64,000 nt of DNA from Pempheris klunzingeri (lineage: Eukaryota > Chordata > Actinopteri > Acropomatiformes > Pempheridae): the NCBI RefSeq assembly GCF_042242105.1, contig NC_092027.1, forward strand, positions 5,182,006-5,246,005, given 5' to 3'. Of this stretch, positions 37,398 through 48,241 are shown piece by piece (the stretch's first letter is position 1; each line of letters starts with the position of its first letter). A program made the position numbers and the translations under genes. The notes under the pieces are model-generated. The model did not search any database. It was not told where the DNA came from and saw only the letters and a list, made by a program, of their open reading frames with translations.

Positions 37398-40300
37398 ATG
37401 GGCTCCATCACTGAAGATATTGAGGTGAAGCAAAATGGCCACACAGAAGTCCATGAACCTGTGGCTGGCATATTACTGGAGAAGACAAAAGAGAAGATAA
37501 CCATATACCAAGCCATGAAAAAACGTCTACTTAAGCCAGGAACAGCATTAGCCCTGCTTGAGGCACAAGCAGCCACAGTAGGCATCATAGACCCAATACA
37601 AAATCGAATACTTCCTGTTGCAGATGCTGTTAAAGAGGAAATAGTTGGACCAGAGATGAAAGAGAAACTCCTCATAGCAGAGAAAGCTGTCAGTGGCTAT
37701 GTAGACCCCTACACCAACCAAATGATATCTGTATTCCAAGCTATGCAAAAAGATCTAGTCCCAAGAGATTATGGATTAAGGCTGCTGGAAGCACAGATAG
37801 CCACACATGGACTGTTTGATCCTGTTGAGAAGACAAATATTTCGGCTGAAGCAGCGATTCAAAAAGGCTACTATGAAAAAGGTTTGCTCGATAACCAGAT
37901 GTCAGAGCTCAAAGTGTTCTACAATCCAAGTTCACAAGAAAATCTTAACTACCAAAGCCTCTTGGAGAAATGCACTGTGGAGCCTGACACAGGCCTGTTG
38001 CTCCTTCCTGTCTGCATCGCCTTCAAAGGTCTACGAAGAGGTATTTCCTCCACAGAACTCCTTGAATCAAAGATCATTGACAAAGAAACATTTGATGACT
38101 TGCAGAAGGGAAATACCACAACACAGGATGTAATGTTGATGGAAACAGTGAGAGAGTACCTTGAGGGCAAAGGCAGTATCGCAGGCATTGCTGTACTCTC
38201 AACAAATCAGAGAATAAGCATTTATCAAGCCATGAAGCAAGGTATACTGATGCCAGGAACAGCACTTGTTCTACTAGAGGCGCAAGCTGCAACTGGATTC
38301 ATGATTGATCCTGTAGAAAATAAAAAGTTCACTGTTGATGAGGCCATCAAAAGCAAACTTGTTGGCCCAGAATATCATGCAAAGCTGCATTCTGCTGAGC
38401 GGGCAGTAACTGGATATAAAGACCCTTACTCTGGTGAAACTATATCCCTGTTTCAAGCACTGTCACAAGACCTCATCGTTAAGGAACATGGGATCCGCCT
38501 ACTTGAGGCACAAATTGCAACAGGTGGAATAATAGACCCAATCAACAGTCACAGACTTCCCACAGAAGTGGCCTTCAAGAGAGGTTATTTTAATGAAGAA
38601 ATGAATGCAATACTAAAAGATTCAGGCGATGATACAAAAGGGTTTTTTGACCCAAACACAGAAGACAATCTAACTTACCTTCAGCTGATGGAAAGGTGTG
38701 TCACTGATCCCGCCACTGGACTGTGCCTCCTCCCTCTCCTTGAAAAGTCAGACAGGCTGAATTTTAACTTCATTGACTACCAAACTAAAATGGCCTTCAA
38801 AGAGGAGAAAGTGAACATGACATGTGGGAAGTTCACGGGAATGACAGTATCTCTGTGGGAACTCATGATGTCAGAATACTTTGATGAACAACAGAGGACA
38901 GACATCATTCAAAAATACAGAGAAGGGAAGCTCAGTATCAAGAAAATCATCACAATGGTTATGGAAGTCATAGAGAAGTCTGTGAAAACAACTGAAGTCA
39001 TTTTCGAAGGCATCAGAGAAACTGTTACGGCCAAACAGCTTGTGGAGGCAGATATCATTAGTGAGGAGGTCCTGGATGATCTGAAAAGGGGAAAGAAGTC
39101 AGTGAAAGAGGTGATAGAAGATGAAAATGTAAATATGTACCTACAGGGAAAAGACAGCATTGCAGGTATTCTGCTCTCTGATTCTCAAGTCATGACCATT
39201 TATCAGGCCAGACAAAAAGGAAAGCTGATGCCAGGAACTGCTCTGATTCTACTGGAGGCACAGGCAGCGACAGGGTTCATTATTGACCCTATTGGAAACA
39301 GGAAATTTTCAGTTGATGATGCTGTCAAAGCAAAGATTGTGGGGGCAGATGTCTGTCAAAAGCTGCGCTCAGCAGAGAAAGCCGTCACTGGGTACAAAGA
39401 TCCAAGTGATGGCAAAATAATCTCTTTGTTCCAAGCCATGCAAAAAGATCTCATCCTACAAGACCATGGGATTCGACTCCTGGAAGCACAAATCGCCACT
39501 GGTGGGATCATTGACCCAGTGAACAGCCATCGCATTCCTGTGCACGTGGCCTATAAGAGGGGATACTTTAATGAGGAAATGAATCAGATCCTGAAAGATC
39601 CAAGTGATGACACCAAAGGATTCTTTGACCCCAACACCCACGAGAACCTGACATACTTGCAGCTCATGGCCAGATGTGTAACAGATCCTAGTACAGGCTT
39701 GTGCCTCTTGCCAATCAAAAGCAAAAGTAACAAAATTAACATAGACAATAATATTAGGGAAATGTTCAAAGCAACAACAGTTACTGTTAAGTACGGCAGG
39801 TTCAAGGACAAACACACAACACTGTGGGATCTTATAAATTCAGAGTATTTGTCTGAAGACAAAAGACGGGAGTTTTTCAAGCTCTTCAAGTCGAGGAAAA
39901 TCACAATTGAGCAACTCACCGTCACCATTGTAGAGATCATTGAGAGTAAGGAGATAAAACAGCAAGCAGGGCTGAAGTTTGAAGGTCTCAGAGGAGGCAT
40001 CTCTATTGTGGATCTTATGGAGCTTGACATTGTGGATGAAAAAACATACAACAGCTTGATAGATGGACAGATGACAAGCACTGATGTGATGAAAATGGAC
40101 AGTGTGAGAACCTACCTACAAGGGAAAAGTTGTGTGGCTGGAGTGATACAGCAACCCTCCAATAAGAAGCTAAGCATCTATGAGGCACAGAGAGCTGGCA
40201 TCCTGACACCTGGGACTGCACTTTGCCTCCTTGAAGCACAAGCAGCCACAGGGTTCATTGTTGATCCTCTGAAAAACAAAAAACTTACAGTGGAACAAAG

Positions 40301-43300
40301 TCTCAAAGAAAAGGTAATTTGTCCTCAGATGTATGAAAAGCTTCTGTCTGCAGAGAGGGCAGTGACTGGTTACAGAGATCCGTACACTGGTCAGAAGATC
40401 TCACTTTTCCAAGCCTTGCAAAAGGATCTGATTGTCAAGCAGCATGGCATCCGTTTACTTGAGGCCCAGATTGCTACAGGTGGTATCATTGATCCTTGTA
40501 ACTGTCTTCACCTACCCCTTGAGGCTGCATACAGGAAAGGATATTTTGATGCAGAACTTAATAAAATCCTGTCAGACCCAACTGATGACACAAGGGGCTT
40601 TTTTGACCCAAAGACACAAGACAACCTGACATACATGGAGATGTTAGGTAGATGTGTAAAAGACAAGGAAACAGGACTATTTCTCCTGCCTCTGAATGAC
40701 ACACCAAAAGCTACAGAAATGAAGGCAAAAATGTACACTGACACAGAGATAAAGCAAGAGTTTGAAGAGACAGCTGTGAGCATATCAGTAGGACGCTTTT
40801 CAGGAAAATCAGTTTCTCTATGGGACTTGATTCATTCTGGATACTTCACTGATGATCAGCGGCTTGAATTCATTGAAAAATTCAGAACAAGGAAGATAAG
40901 CACACACACTATAATCACATTAGTGATTTCCACCATTGAAAAACTGGAGAGAAGTGAAACTTCCGAAATGATAATGGGCCTGAGAAAACCCGTCTCTGCA
41001 CAACAACTACTGGATTCTGATATTATTGATGCAGATACATTCAGACAGGTGAAAGAAGGAAAAGTGACCCTCGAAGCAGTAACCCAACGTGAATCTGTGA
41101 GAGGATACCTGAAGGGAATTGGAAGCATTGCTGGAATTAAGGTTCATCCATCCCAGAAAATCATGAGCATATATGAAGCGAAAAAGGAAGAGCTGTTGAC
41201 ACCTGGCATTGCACTTGAATTGCTTGAAGCGCAGGCTGCAACAGGATGGGTCATTGATCCTCTCAAAAACAAGTTCTATGCTGTTGATGAGGCAGCAAGA
41301 GAGAAAGTAATCGGACCCGATGTACATGAGGAACTTCTCTCAGCTGAACGAGCTGTTACTGGCTACAAAGACCCATATACAGATTCAACAATATCACTGT
41401 TTGAAGCCATGAATGAACAGCTGATTCAAAGAAGCAATGGCATTCGTCTTCTTGAGGCACAGATAGCAACTGGAGGAATCATTGACCCCAATCAAAGTCA
41501 CAGACTACCTGTTCATGTTGCAATTAAAAGGCGATATCTGGATGAAGAACTGAAGGAAGTTCTGTTGAACCCCACTGATGATGCAAAGGGATTCTTTGAC
41601 CCAAATACCAAAGAAGACCTCTCTTATCTTCAGCTCATGAAGCGATGTGAGAAAGATCCTGAAACTGGGCTACTTCTTCTACCCCTGTATGAAGAAAAAT
41701 CCCATGTATTTCATACAGATGAGACAATAGAGCTTGCATTCAAAGACAAAACTATTGCCTTGAATGCAGGAAAGTTTAAAAACAAAGAGGTGACATTGTG
41801 GGAAGTGTTGCTCTCTGAATACATATCAGAACAAAAAAGACAGCAGCTCATACAACAATACAGGACAGGAGCCATGAAAATGGAGGAGATGATTGAAATA
41901 CTCACTGTTATCATTACAGAGGTATCATCCAAAGAAAAAAAGTTCAAAGGACTAAGAAAGCAGGTCTCAGCCAGTGAGCTGTATGAGTCAAAGATTATCT
42001 CAAAAGATCTTTTCACACAGATTATACAAGGAGAAGTAACTGAAGAGAATGTTAACAAAATGGAATCAATTCAGAAGTACCTTGGAGCTACAAACTGTAT
42101 AGCAGGTGTCAGAGTTGAATCTACAAAGAAGGTTATGAGCATCTACGAAGCAAAAACCAAAGGCCTACTGACCCCTGGCACATCTCTGGTTCTGCTGGAG
42201 GCTCAAGCTGCCACTGGGTTTGTCATCGACCCAGTGAACAACAAGAAACTTTCTGTAGAGGAAGGTGTGGCTCAGGGAGTGGTCGGCAGAGAGTGGAAAA
42301 ACAAACTGCTTTCAGCAGAACGAGCAGTTACAGGGTACAAAGATCCCTACACTGGAGACACTATTTCTTTGTTCCAAGCCTTGAAAAAAGATCTCATTGT
42401 CAAAGATCATGGAATTCGCCTTCTCGAGGCCCAAATTGCCACAGGAGGCATAATTGACCCAGTGCACAGTCACAGAGTGCCAGTGCAGGTGGCATACCAA
42501 AGAGGCTACTTTGATGAGGAAATGAACCAGATTCTGTCTGATCCTGATGATGACACCAAGGGCTTTTTTGACCCCAACACACAAGACAATCTCACCTATC
42601 TCCAGCTGGTAGAAAGGTGTATTACAGATCCCACCACAGGACTTACCTTACTGTCCATTGTAAAGAGAGGAGAGTTTTATTTCTTTGTTGATGAGGCAAC
42701 AAAAATCATTCTGAAATCTACAACAACAACCAAAGCAGGAGGGAAATACCAAGGAACAACAGTGTCTCTGTGGGATCTGCTCTACTCCAAATACATCACG
42801 GAGGAGAAGAGGAGAGAGCTTGTTCAACAGTACAAGTCTGGATCAATTACAATTGAACGCTTTTTGGAAATCATCCTGACAATCATTCATCAGCAGACAA
42901 CAAAGACCTCATCATCATCAATCGTCAAATGTCAACCACCGATTACAAAAGTGGAAAGCAGCAAGACAAACACTACCATCACCACTACAGTCACAGAGAC
43001 AACTGAAGTTCAAAACTTCCATGGAATCAGAAAGGATGTCACTGCTGCTGAGCTACTTGAATCAAAAATCATCAATGAGGACCTCTACAAAGATCTTAGC
43101 ATTGGAAAAGTCACAGTGACGGAAGTGAGTGAAATGGACTCAATACGTAAATACTTGGAGGGAACTAATAGCATTGCAGGGGTGTACCTGCAGTCCACCA
43201 AGGAGACCCTGAGTATCTATGAAGCCAAAAGCAGAGGTCTGCTGAGTCCTGGGACTTCTCTGGTTCTGCTGGAGGCTCAAGCTGCCACTGGCTTTGTCAT

Positions 43301-46300
43301 CAACCCAGTGAACAACAAGAAACTTTCTGTAGAGGAAGCTGTGGCTCAAAGAGTGGTCGGCAGTGAGTGGAAAAACAAACTGCTTTCAGCAGAAAGAGCA
43401 GTCACTGGATACAAAGATCCCTACACTGGAAACACAATTTCTTTGTTCCAAGCCTTGAAAAAAGATCTCATTGTCAAAGATCATGGGATTCGTCTCCTTG
43501 AAGCCCAAATTGCCACAGGAGGTATAATAGACCCAGTGCACAGCCACAGAGTGCCGGTACAGGTGGCATATGAAAGAGGTTACTTTGATGAGGAAATGAA
43601 CCAGATTCTGTCTGATCCTGATGATGACACCAAGGGCTTTTTTGATCCAAACACTCAAGAGAACCTCACCTATCTCCAGCTGGTTGAGAGGTGTATCACT
43701 GATCCCACCACAGGCCTGAGTTTGCTAGTCATTGCGAAGAAAGGCGAGTTTTATTTCTTCGTTGATGAGGCAACAAAAATCATTCTGAAATCTACAACAA
43801 CAACCAAAGCAGGAGGGAAATACCAAGGAACAACAGTGTCTCTGTGGGATCTGCTCTACTCCAAATACATCACGGAGGAGAAGAGGAGAGAGCTTGTTCA
43901 ACAGTACAAGTCTGGATCAATTACAATTGAACGCTTTTTGGAAATCATCCTGACAATCATTCATCAGCAGACAACAAAGACCTCATCATCATCATCAATC
44001 GTCAAATGTCAACCACCGATTCCAAAAGTGGAAAGCAGCAGGACAAACACTACCATCACCACTACAGTCACAGAGACAACTGAAGTTCAAAACTTCCATG
44101 GAATCAGAAAGGATGTCACTGCTGCTGAGCTACTTGAATCAAAAATCATCAATGAGGACCTCTACAAAGATCTTAGCACTGGAAAAGTCACAGTGACGGA
44201 AGTGAGTGAAATGGACTCAATACGTAAGTACTTGGAGGGAACTAATAGCATTGCAGGGGTGTACCTGCAGTCCACCAAGGAGACCCTGAGTATCTATGAA
44301 GCCAAAAGCAGAGGTCTGCTAACTCCTGGGACTTCTCTGGTTCTGCTGGAGGCTCAAGCTGCCACTGGCTTTGTCATCAACCCAGTGAACAACAAGAAAC
44401 TTTCTGTAGAGGAAGCTGCGGCTCAAAGAGTGGTCGGCAGTGAGTGGAAAAACAAACTGCTTTCAGCAGAAAGAGCAGTCACTGGATACAAAGATCCCTA
44501 CACTGGAAACACAATTTCTTTGTTCCAAGCCTTGAAAAAAGATCTCATTGTCAAAAATCATGGGATTCGTCTCCTAGAAGCCCAAATTGCCACAGGAGGT
44601 ATAATAGACCCAGTGCATAGCCACAGAGTGCCGGTACAGGTGGCATATGAAAGAGGTTACTTTGATGAGGAAATGAACCAGATTCTGTCTGATCCTGATG
44701 ATGACACCAAGGGATTTTTTGATCCAAACACTCAAGAGAACCTCACCTATCTCCAGCTGGTTGAGAGGTGTATCACTGATCCCACCACAGGCCTGAGTTT
44801 GCTAGTCATTGCGAAGAAAGGCGAGTTTTATTTCTTTGTTGATGAGGCAACAAAAATCATTCTGAAATCTACAACAACAACCAAAGCAGGAGGGAAATAC
44901 CAAGGAACAACAGTGTCTCTGTGGGATCTGCTCTACTCCAAATACATCACGGAGGAGAAGAGGAGAGAGCTTGTTCAACAGTACAAGTCTGGATCAATTA
45001 CAATTGAACGCTTTTTGGAAATCATCCTGACAATCATTCATCAGCAGACAACAAAGACCTCATCATCATCATCAATCGTCAAATGTCAACCACCGATTCC
45101 AAAAGTGGAAAGCAGCAAGACAAACACTACCATCACCACTACAGTCACAGAGACAACTGAAGTTCAAAACTTCCATGGAATCAGAAAGGATGTCACTGCT
45201 GTTGAGCTACTTGAATCAAAAATCATCAATGAGGACCTCTACAAAGATCTTAGCACTGGAAAAGTCACAGTGACGGAAGTGAGTGAAATGGACTCAATAC
45301 GTAAATACTTGGAGGGAACTAATAGCATTGCAGGGGTGTACCTGCAGTCCACCAAGGAGACCCTGAGTATCTATGAAGCCAAAAGCAGAGGTCTGCTGAC
45401 TCCTGGGACTTCTCTGGTTCTGCTGGAGGCTCAAGCTGCCACTGGCTTTGTCATCAACCCAGTGAACAACAAGAAACTTTCTGTAGAGGAAGCTGCGGCT
45501 CAAAGAGTGGTCGGCAGTGAGTGGAAAAACAAACTGCTTTCAGCAGAAAGAGCAGTCACTGGATACAAAGATCCCTACACTGGAAACACAATTTCTTTGT
45601 TCCAAGCCTTGAAAAAAGATCTCATTGTCAAAAATCATGGGATTCGTCTCCTAGAAGCCCAAATTGCCACAGGAGGTATAATAGACCCAGTGCATAGCCA
45701 CAGAGTGCCGGTACAGGTGGCATATGAAAGAGGTTACTTTGATGAGGAAATGAACCAGATTCTGTCTGATCCTGATGATGACACCAAGGGATTTTTTGAT
45801 CCAAACACTCAAGAGAACCTCACCTATCTCCAGCTGGTTGAGAGGTGTATCACTGATCCCACCACAGGCCTGAGTTTGCTAGTCATTGCGAAGAAAGGCG
45901 AGTTTTATTTCTTTGTTGATGAGGCAACAAAAATCATTCTGAAATCTACAACAACAACCAAAGCAGGAGGGAAATACCAAGGAACAACAGTGTCTCTGTG
46001 GGATCTGCTCTACTCCAAATACATCACGGAGGAGAAGAGGAGAGAGCTTGTTCAACAGTACAAGTCTGGATCAATTACAATTGAACGCTTTTTGGAAATC
46101 ATCCTGACAATCATTCATCAGCAGACAACAAAGACCTCATCATCATCATCAATCGTCAAATGTCAACCACCGGTTACAAAAGTGGAAAGCAGCAAGACAA
46201 ACACTACCATCACCACTACAGTCACAGAAACAACTGAAGTTCAAAACTTCCATGGAATCAGAAAGGATGTCACTGCTGCTGAGCTACTTGAATCAAAAAT

Positions 46301-46973
46301 CATCAATGAGGACCTCTACAAAGATCTTAGCACTGGAAAAGTCACAGTGACAGAAGTGAGTGAAATGGACTCAATACGTAAGTACTTGGAGGGAACTAAT
46401 AGCATTGCAGGGGTATACCTGCAGTCCACCAAGGAGACCCTGAGTATCTATGAAGCCAAAAGCAGAGGTCTGCTGACTCCTGGGACTTCTCTGGTTCTGC
46501 TGGAGGCTCAAGCTGCCACTGGCTTTGTCATCAACCCAGTGAACAACAAGAAACTTTCTGTAGAGGAAGCTGCGGCTCAAAGAGTGGTCGGCAGTGAGTG
46601 GAAAAACAAACTGCTTTCAGCAGAAAGAGCAGTCACTGGATACAAAGATCCCTACACTGGAAACACAATTTCTTTGTTCCAAGCCTTGAAAAAAGATCTC
46701 ATTGTCAAAAATCATGGGATTCGTCTCCTTGAAGCCCAAATTGCCACAGGAGGTATAATAGACCCAGTGCACAGCCACAGAGTGCCGGTACAGGTGGCAT
46801 ATGAAAGAGGTTACTTTGATGAGGAAATGAACCAGATTCTGTCTGATCCTGATGATGACACCAAGGGATTTTTTGATCCAAACACTCAAGAGAACCTCAC
46901 CTATCTCCAGCTGGTTGAGAGGTGTATCACTGATCCCACCACAGGCCTGAGTTTGCTGCCCTTGAACAAGTAA
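37398..46973 (+). CDS. eppk1: Epiplakin, ten plakin repeat domains in one coding exon
   Basis: Epiplakin is a cytoplasmic plakin made almost only of PRDs that binds and bundles keratin and vimentin filaments in epithelia. This ORF is 3,191 residues, with its ATG six bases after a predicted acceptor. PRDs start near residues 20, 207, 535, 859, 1192, 1514, 1872, 2231, 2590 and 2949. Each has an [12 protein letters not shown]-type motif and most have [12 protein letters not shown] and [14 protein letters not shown]. Linker modules (WDLL.S.YI.EEKRRELVQQY type) follow PRDs 2-9, not PRD1 or PRD10. There is no actin-binding, plakin, SH3 or coiled-coil domain, which separates it from plectin. The last four PRD-linker units are almost identical and carry a Ser/Thr-rich spacer with KTSSSSSIVK. 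PRD1 is the most unusual (AATVGIIDP). The protein ends LLPLNK straight after PRD10. Mammalian epiplakins have more PRDs (13 in human, 16 in mouse). It lies downstream of plectin in the same orientation, as in mammals. Confidence 0.95.
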   Translation: MGSITEDIEVKQNGHTEVHEPVAGILLEKTKEKITIYQAMKKRLLKPGTALALLEAQAATVGIIDPIQNRILPVADAVKEEIVGPEMKEKLLIAEKAVSGYVDPYTNQMISVFQAMQKDLVPRDYGLRLLEAQIATHGLFDPVEKTNISAEAAIQKGYYEKGLLDNQMSELKVFYNPSSQENLNYQSLLEKCTVEPDTGLLLLPVCIAFKGLRRGISSTELLESKIIDKETFDDLQKGNTTTQDVMLMETVREYLEGKGSIAGIAVLSTNQRISIYQAMKQGILMPGTALVLLEAQAATGFMIDPVENKKFTVDEAIKSKLVGPEYHAKLHSAERAVTGYKDPYSGETISLFQALSQDLIVKEHGIRLLEAQIATGGIIDPINSHRLPTEVAFKRGYFNEEMNAILKDSGDDTKGFFDPNTEDNLTYLQLMERCVTDPATGLCLLPLLEKSDRLNFNFIDYQTKMAFKEEKVNMTCGKFTGMTVSLWELMMSEYFDEQQRTDIIQKYREGKLSIKKIITMVMEVIEKSVKTTEVIFEGIRETVTAKQLVEADIISEEVLDDLKRGKKSVKEVIEDENVNMYLQGKDSIAGILLSDSQVMTIYQARQKGKLMPGTALILLEAQAATGFIIDPIGNRKFSVDDAVKAKIVGADVCQKLRSAEKAVTGYKDPSDGKIISLFQAMQKDLILQDHGIRLLEAQIATGGIIDPVNSHRIPVHVAYKRGYFNEEMNQILKDPSDDTKGFFDPNTHENLTYLQLMARCVTDPSTGLCLLPIKSKSNKINIDNNIREMFKATTVTVKYGRFKDKHTTLWDLINSEYLSEDKRREFFKLFKSRKITIEQLTVTIVEIIESKEIKQQAGLKFEGLRGGISIVDLMELDIVDEKTYNSLIDGQMTSTDVMKMDSVRTYLQGKSCVAGVIQQPSNKKLSIYEAQRAGILTPGTALCLLEAQAATGFIVDPLKNKKLTVEQSLKEKVICPQMYEKLLSAERAVTGYRDPYTGQKISLFQALQKDLIVKQHGIRLLEAQIATGGIIDPCNCLHLPLEAAYRKGYFDAELNKILSDPTDDTRGFFDPKTQDNLTYMEMLGRCVKDKETGLFLLPLNDTPKATEMKAKMYTDTEIKQEFEETAVSISVGRFSGKSVSLWDLIHSGYFTDDQRLEFIEKFRTRKISTHTIITLVISTIEKLERSETSEMIMGLRKPVSAQQLLDSDIIDADTFRQVKEGKVTLEAVTQRESVRGYLKGIGSIAGIKVHPSQKIMSIYEAKKEELLTPGIALELLEAQAATGWVIDPLKNKFYAVDEAAREKVIGPDVHEELLSAERAVTGYKDPYTDSTISLFEAMNEQLIQRSNGIRLLEAQIATGGIIDPNQSHRLPVHVAIKRRYLDEELKEVLLNPTDDAKGFFDPNTKEDLSYLQLMKRCEKDPETGLLLLPLYEEKSHVFHTDETIELAFKDKTIALNAGKFKNKEVTLWEVLLSEYISEQKRQQLIQQYRTGAMKMEEMIEILTVIITEVSSKEKKFKGLRKQVSASELYESKIISKDLFTQIIQGEVTEENVNKMESIQKYLGATNCIAGVRVESTKKVMSIYEAKTKGLLTPGTSLVLLEAQAATGFVIDPVNNKKLSVEEGVAQGVVGREWKNKLLSAERAVTGYKDPYTGDTISLFQALKKDLIVKDHGIRLLEAQIATGGIIDPVHSHRVPVQVAYQRGYFDEEMNQILSDPDDDTKGFFDPNTQDNLTYLQLVERCITDPTTGLTLLSIVKRGEFYFFVDEATKIILKSTTTTKAGGKYQGTTVSLWDLLYSKYITEEKRRELVQQYKSGSITIERFLEIILTIIHQQTTKTSSSSIVKCQPPITKVESSKTNTTITTTVTETTEVQNFHGIRKDVTAAELLESKIINEDLYKDLSIGKVTVTEVSEMDSIRKYLEGTNSIAGVYLQSTKETLSIYEAKSRGLLSPGTSLVLLEAQAATGFVINPVNNKKLSVEEAVAQRVVGSEWKNKLLSAERAVTGYKDPYTGNTISLFQALKKDLIVKDHGIRLLEAQIATGGIIDPVHSHRVPVQVAYERGYFDEEMNQILSDPDDDTKGFFDPNTQENLTYLQLVERCITDPTTGLSLLVIAKKGEFYFFVDEATKIILKSTTTTKAGGKYQGTTVSLWDLLYSKYITEEKRRELVQQYKSGSITIERFLEIILTIIHQQTTKTSSSSSIVKCQPPIPKVESSRTNTTITTTVTETTEVQNFHGIRKDVTAAELLESKIINEDLYKDLSTGKVTVTEVSEMDSIRKYLEGTNSIAGVYLQSTKETLSIYEAKSRGLLTPGTSLVLLEAQAATGFVINPVNNKKLSVEEAAAQRVVGSEWKNKLLSAERAVTGYKDPYTGNTISLFQALKKDLIVKNHGIRLLEAQIATGGIIDPVHSHRVPVQVAYERGYFDEEMNQILSDPDDDTKGFFDPNTQENLTYLQLVERCITDPTTGLSLLVIAKKGEFYFFVDEATKIILKSTTTTKAGGKYQGTTVSLWDLLYSKYITEEKRRELVQQYKSGSITIERFLEIILTIIHQQTTKTSSSSSIVKCQPPIPKVESSKTNTTITTTVTETTEVQNFHGIRKDVTAVELLESKIINEDLYKDLSTGKVTVTEVSEMDSIRKYLEGTNSIAGVYLQSTKETLSIYEAKSRGLLTPGTSLVLLEAQAATGFVINPVNNKKLSVEEAAAQRVVGSEWKNKLLSAERAVTGYKDPYTGNTISLFQALKKDLIVKNHGIRLLEAQIATGGIIDPVHSHRVPVQVAYERGYFDEEMNQILSDPDDDTKGFFDPNTQENLTYLQLVERCITDPTTGLSLLVIAKKGEFYFFVDEATKIILKSTTTTKAGGKYQGTTVSLWDLLYSKYITEEKRRELVQQYKSGSITIERFLEIILTIIHQQTTKTSSSSSIVKCQPPVTKVESSKTNTTITTTVTETTEVQNFHGIRKDVTAAELLESKIINEDLYKDLSTGKVTVTEVSEMDSIRKYLEGTNSIAGVYLQSTKETLSIYEAKSRGLLTPGTSLVLLEAQAATGFVINPVNNKKLSVEEAAAQRVVGSEWKNKLLSAERAVTGYKDPYTGNTISLFQALKKDLIVKNHGIRLLEAQIATGGIIDPVHSHRVPVQVAYERGYFDEEMNQILSDPDDDTKGFFDPNTQENLTYLQLVERCITDPTTGLSLLPLNK
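42665..46973 (+). repeat. eppk1: Four near-identical tandem units of 1,074/1,077 bp within eppk1
   Basis: Measured from the word GAGTTTTATTTC, units begin at 42672, 43746, 44823 and 45900, giving periods of 1,074, 1,077 and 1,077 bp (358/359 codons). Only a handful of base differences per unit are visible by eye, including synonymous ones. The shorter first unit lacks one TCA codon in the serine run. Each unit holds one linker and one PRD. Confidence 0.95.
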
Positions 46974-47426
46974 AGGAAAAAAAACCTTTATATAAGCATA
47001 TACTTGTTTTTCTTGCATTATCAGTTTTACTGTACTTATCTCAGAATTGCAGTTAGCATTACTCTCTCTTCGCATTTTTATAGGCATAAAATAGATAAAT
47101 ACTGTACTCTACTGAGCACTGTTATATTCATGGTTGAAAGAAAGAGAGAAGGTGATTTTAGAAAACTACTTCCTGTATGAGATGTTTTGGTTACAATTTT
47201 TGACACCAAGAGCACTGTAGACCTTTTCAACCAGTGCTCACAAAACAAGGGCTGTGGCACTGACACACCAAAATGGAATTCAACCCTTGACAGACCCTAA
47301 AATAAACCAAAACTGGGGATATTGTGAATGAATGGGCTCAAAACCTCTCACAGACTGCTACAATTCTCTCATTTGAGGGAAATTCTTAAGATCACACTGT
47401 TTTTGATATGTTGTCTGCTGTGAAAA

Positions 47427-47432
47427 AATAAA
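47427..47432 (+). promoter_or_regulatory. Possible poly(A) signal of eppk1
   Basis: AATAAA about 450 bp past the stop, followed by TG/T-rich sequence. Two other hexamers (47301, 47845) are equally possible. Confidence 0.35.
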
Positions 47433-48235
47433 TCCTTATTACATGAGTTAACAGTGAAAAGTGTCGCATTTATCTGTGACCTTGGTTTTTTCTTATTTTC
47501 AAGCTCTTTGTAATTACCAAATTGTGATCTTCTTTAAATGCTTACATGGTAGTACTTTTTGGATTTGTGATACCTAAATGTCCCTGTTTTAATGCGGTTT
47601 CATGTTATTTGTGGGATATATGAATTTAATTGTTTTCACACTGATGTAACTACATGGAGTTCGGCAGAATCTACTTTGACCTCACCAAAAGAGGCCGGAC
47701 TAGTAACGTTTTACAACATTGTATTTTCTATGCAAGTAAATGTGAGTACAGTGAATATAGCTTTGAAGAGTTTTGACCCCTACTGGAAGCCAGCCATGAA
47801 CTGTTGAACTGTTTTTTTGCTCAAACAATTTCAATGTGTAGCAAAATAAACATGTGACACATGAATACAATATTTTGGCTTTTTTTCAACAGCTTTTCTG
47901 GAACATCTTGACATTTTAACAACCATCATACTGGTCTTGATGTGTATAAGCTCAGTACAACACATACTGTACAAGAATCCTCACATGGGCTAAAAAACGT
48001 TGAGAAGCATTGATGCTACCAATTCAACATTAGTAAGGCAAATAAAATGTAAACAGATGTAGTTTCAGGATGTGTGAAATACATCTCTCACCTAAAAACA
48101 CTACTAATAATGTATAATATGTCCTCAACAACTGAATGAGCGCAGATCATTCTGTAAATTTAGCCTGATAGCACAGCACTCTCTAGTGGAAAGAAAGTAT
48201 ATAGCCTTTAACTTTTAAGTGGCAAGCTAAATATT

Positions 48236-48241
48236 TATTCT
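48236..48241 (-). promoter_or_regulatory. Possible poly(A) signal of fbxl6
   Basis: AATAAA on the minus strand about 370 bp past the fbxl6 stop codon. Confidence 0.45.

Noticed and set aside
42665-46973. Repeat array as CRISPR or satellite
   Set aside because: Units are about 1.08 kb, coding and in one frame; they are protein domain repeats.
42312-47087. Repeated minus-strand ORFs of 60-156 codons across eppk1
   Set aside because: They recur because the plus-strand units recur. The forward frame is a clean plakin sequence.
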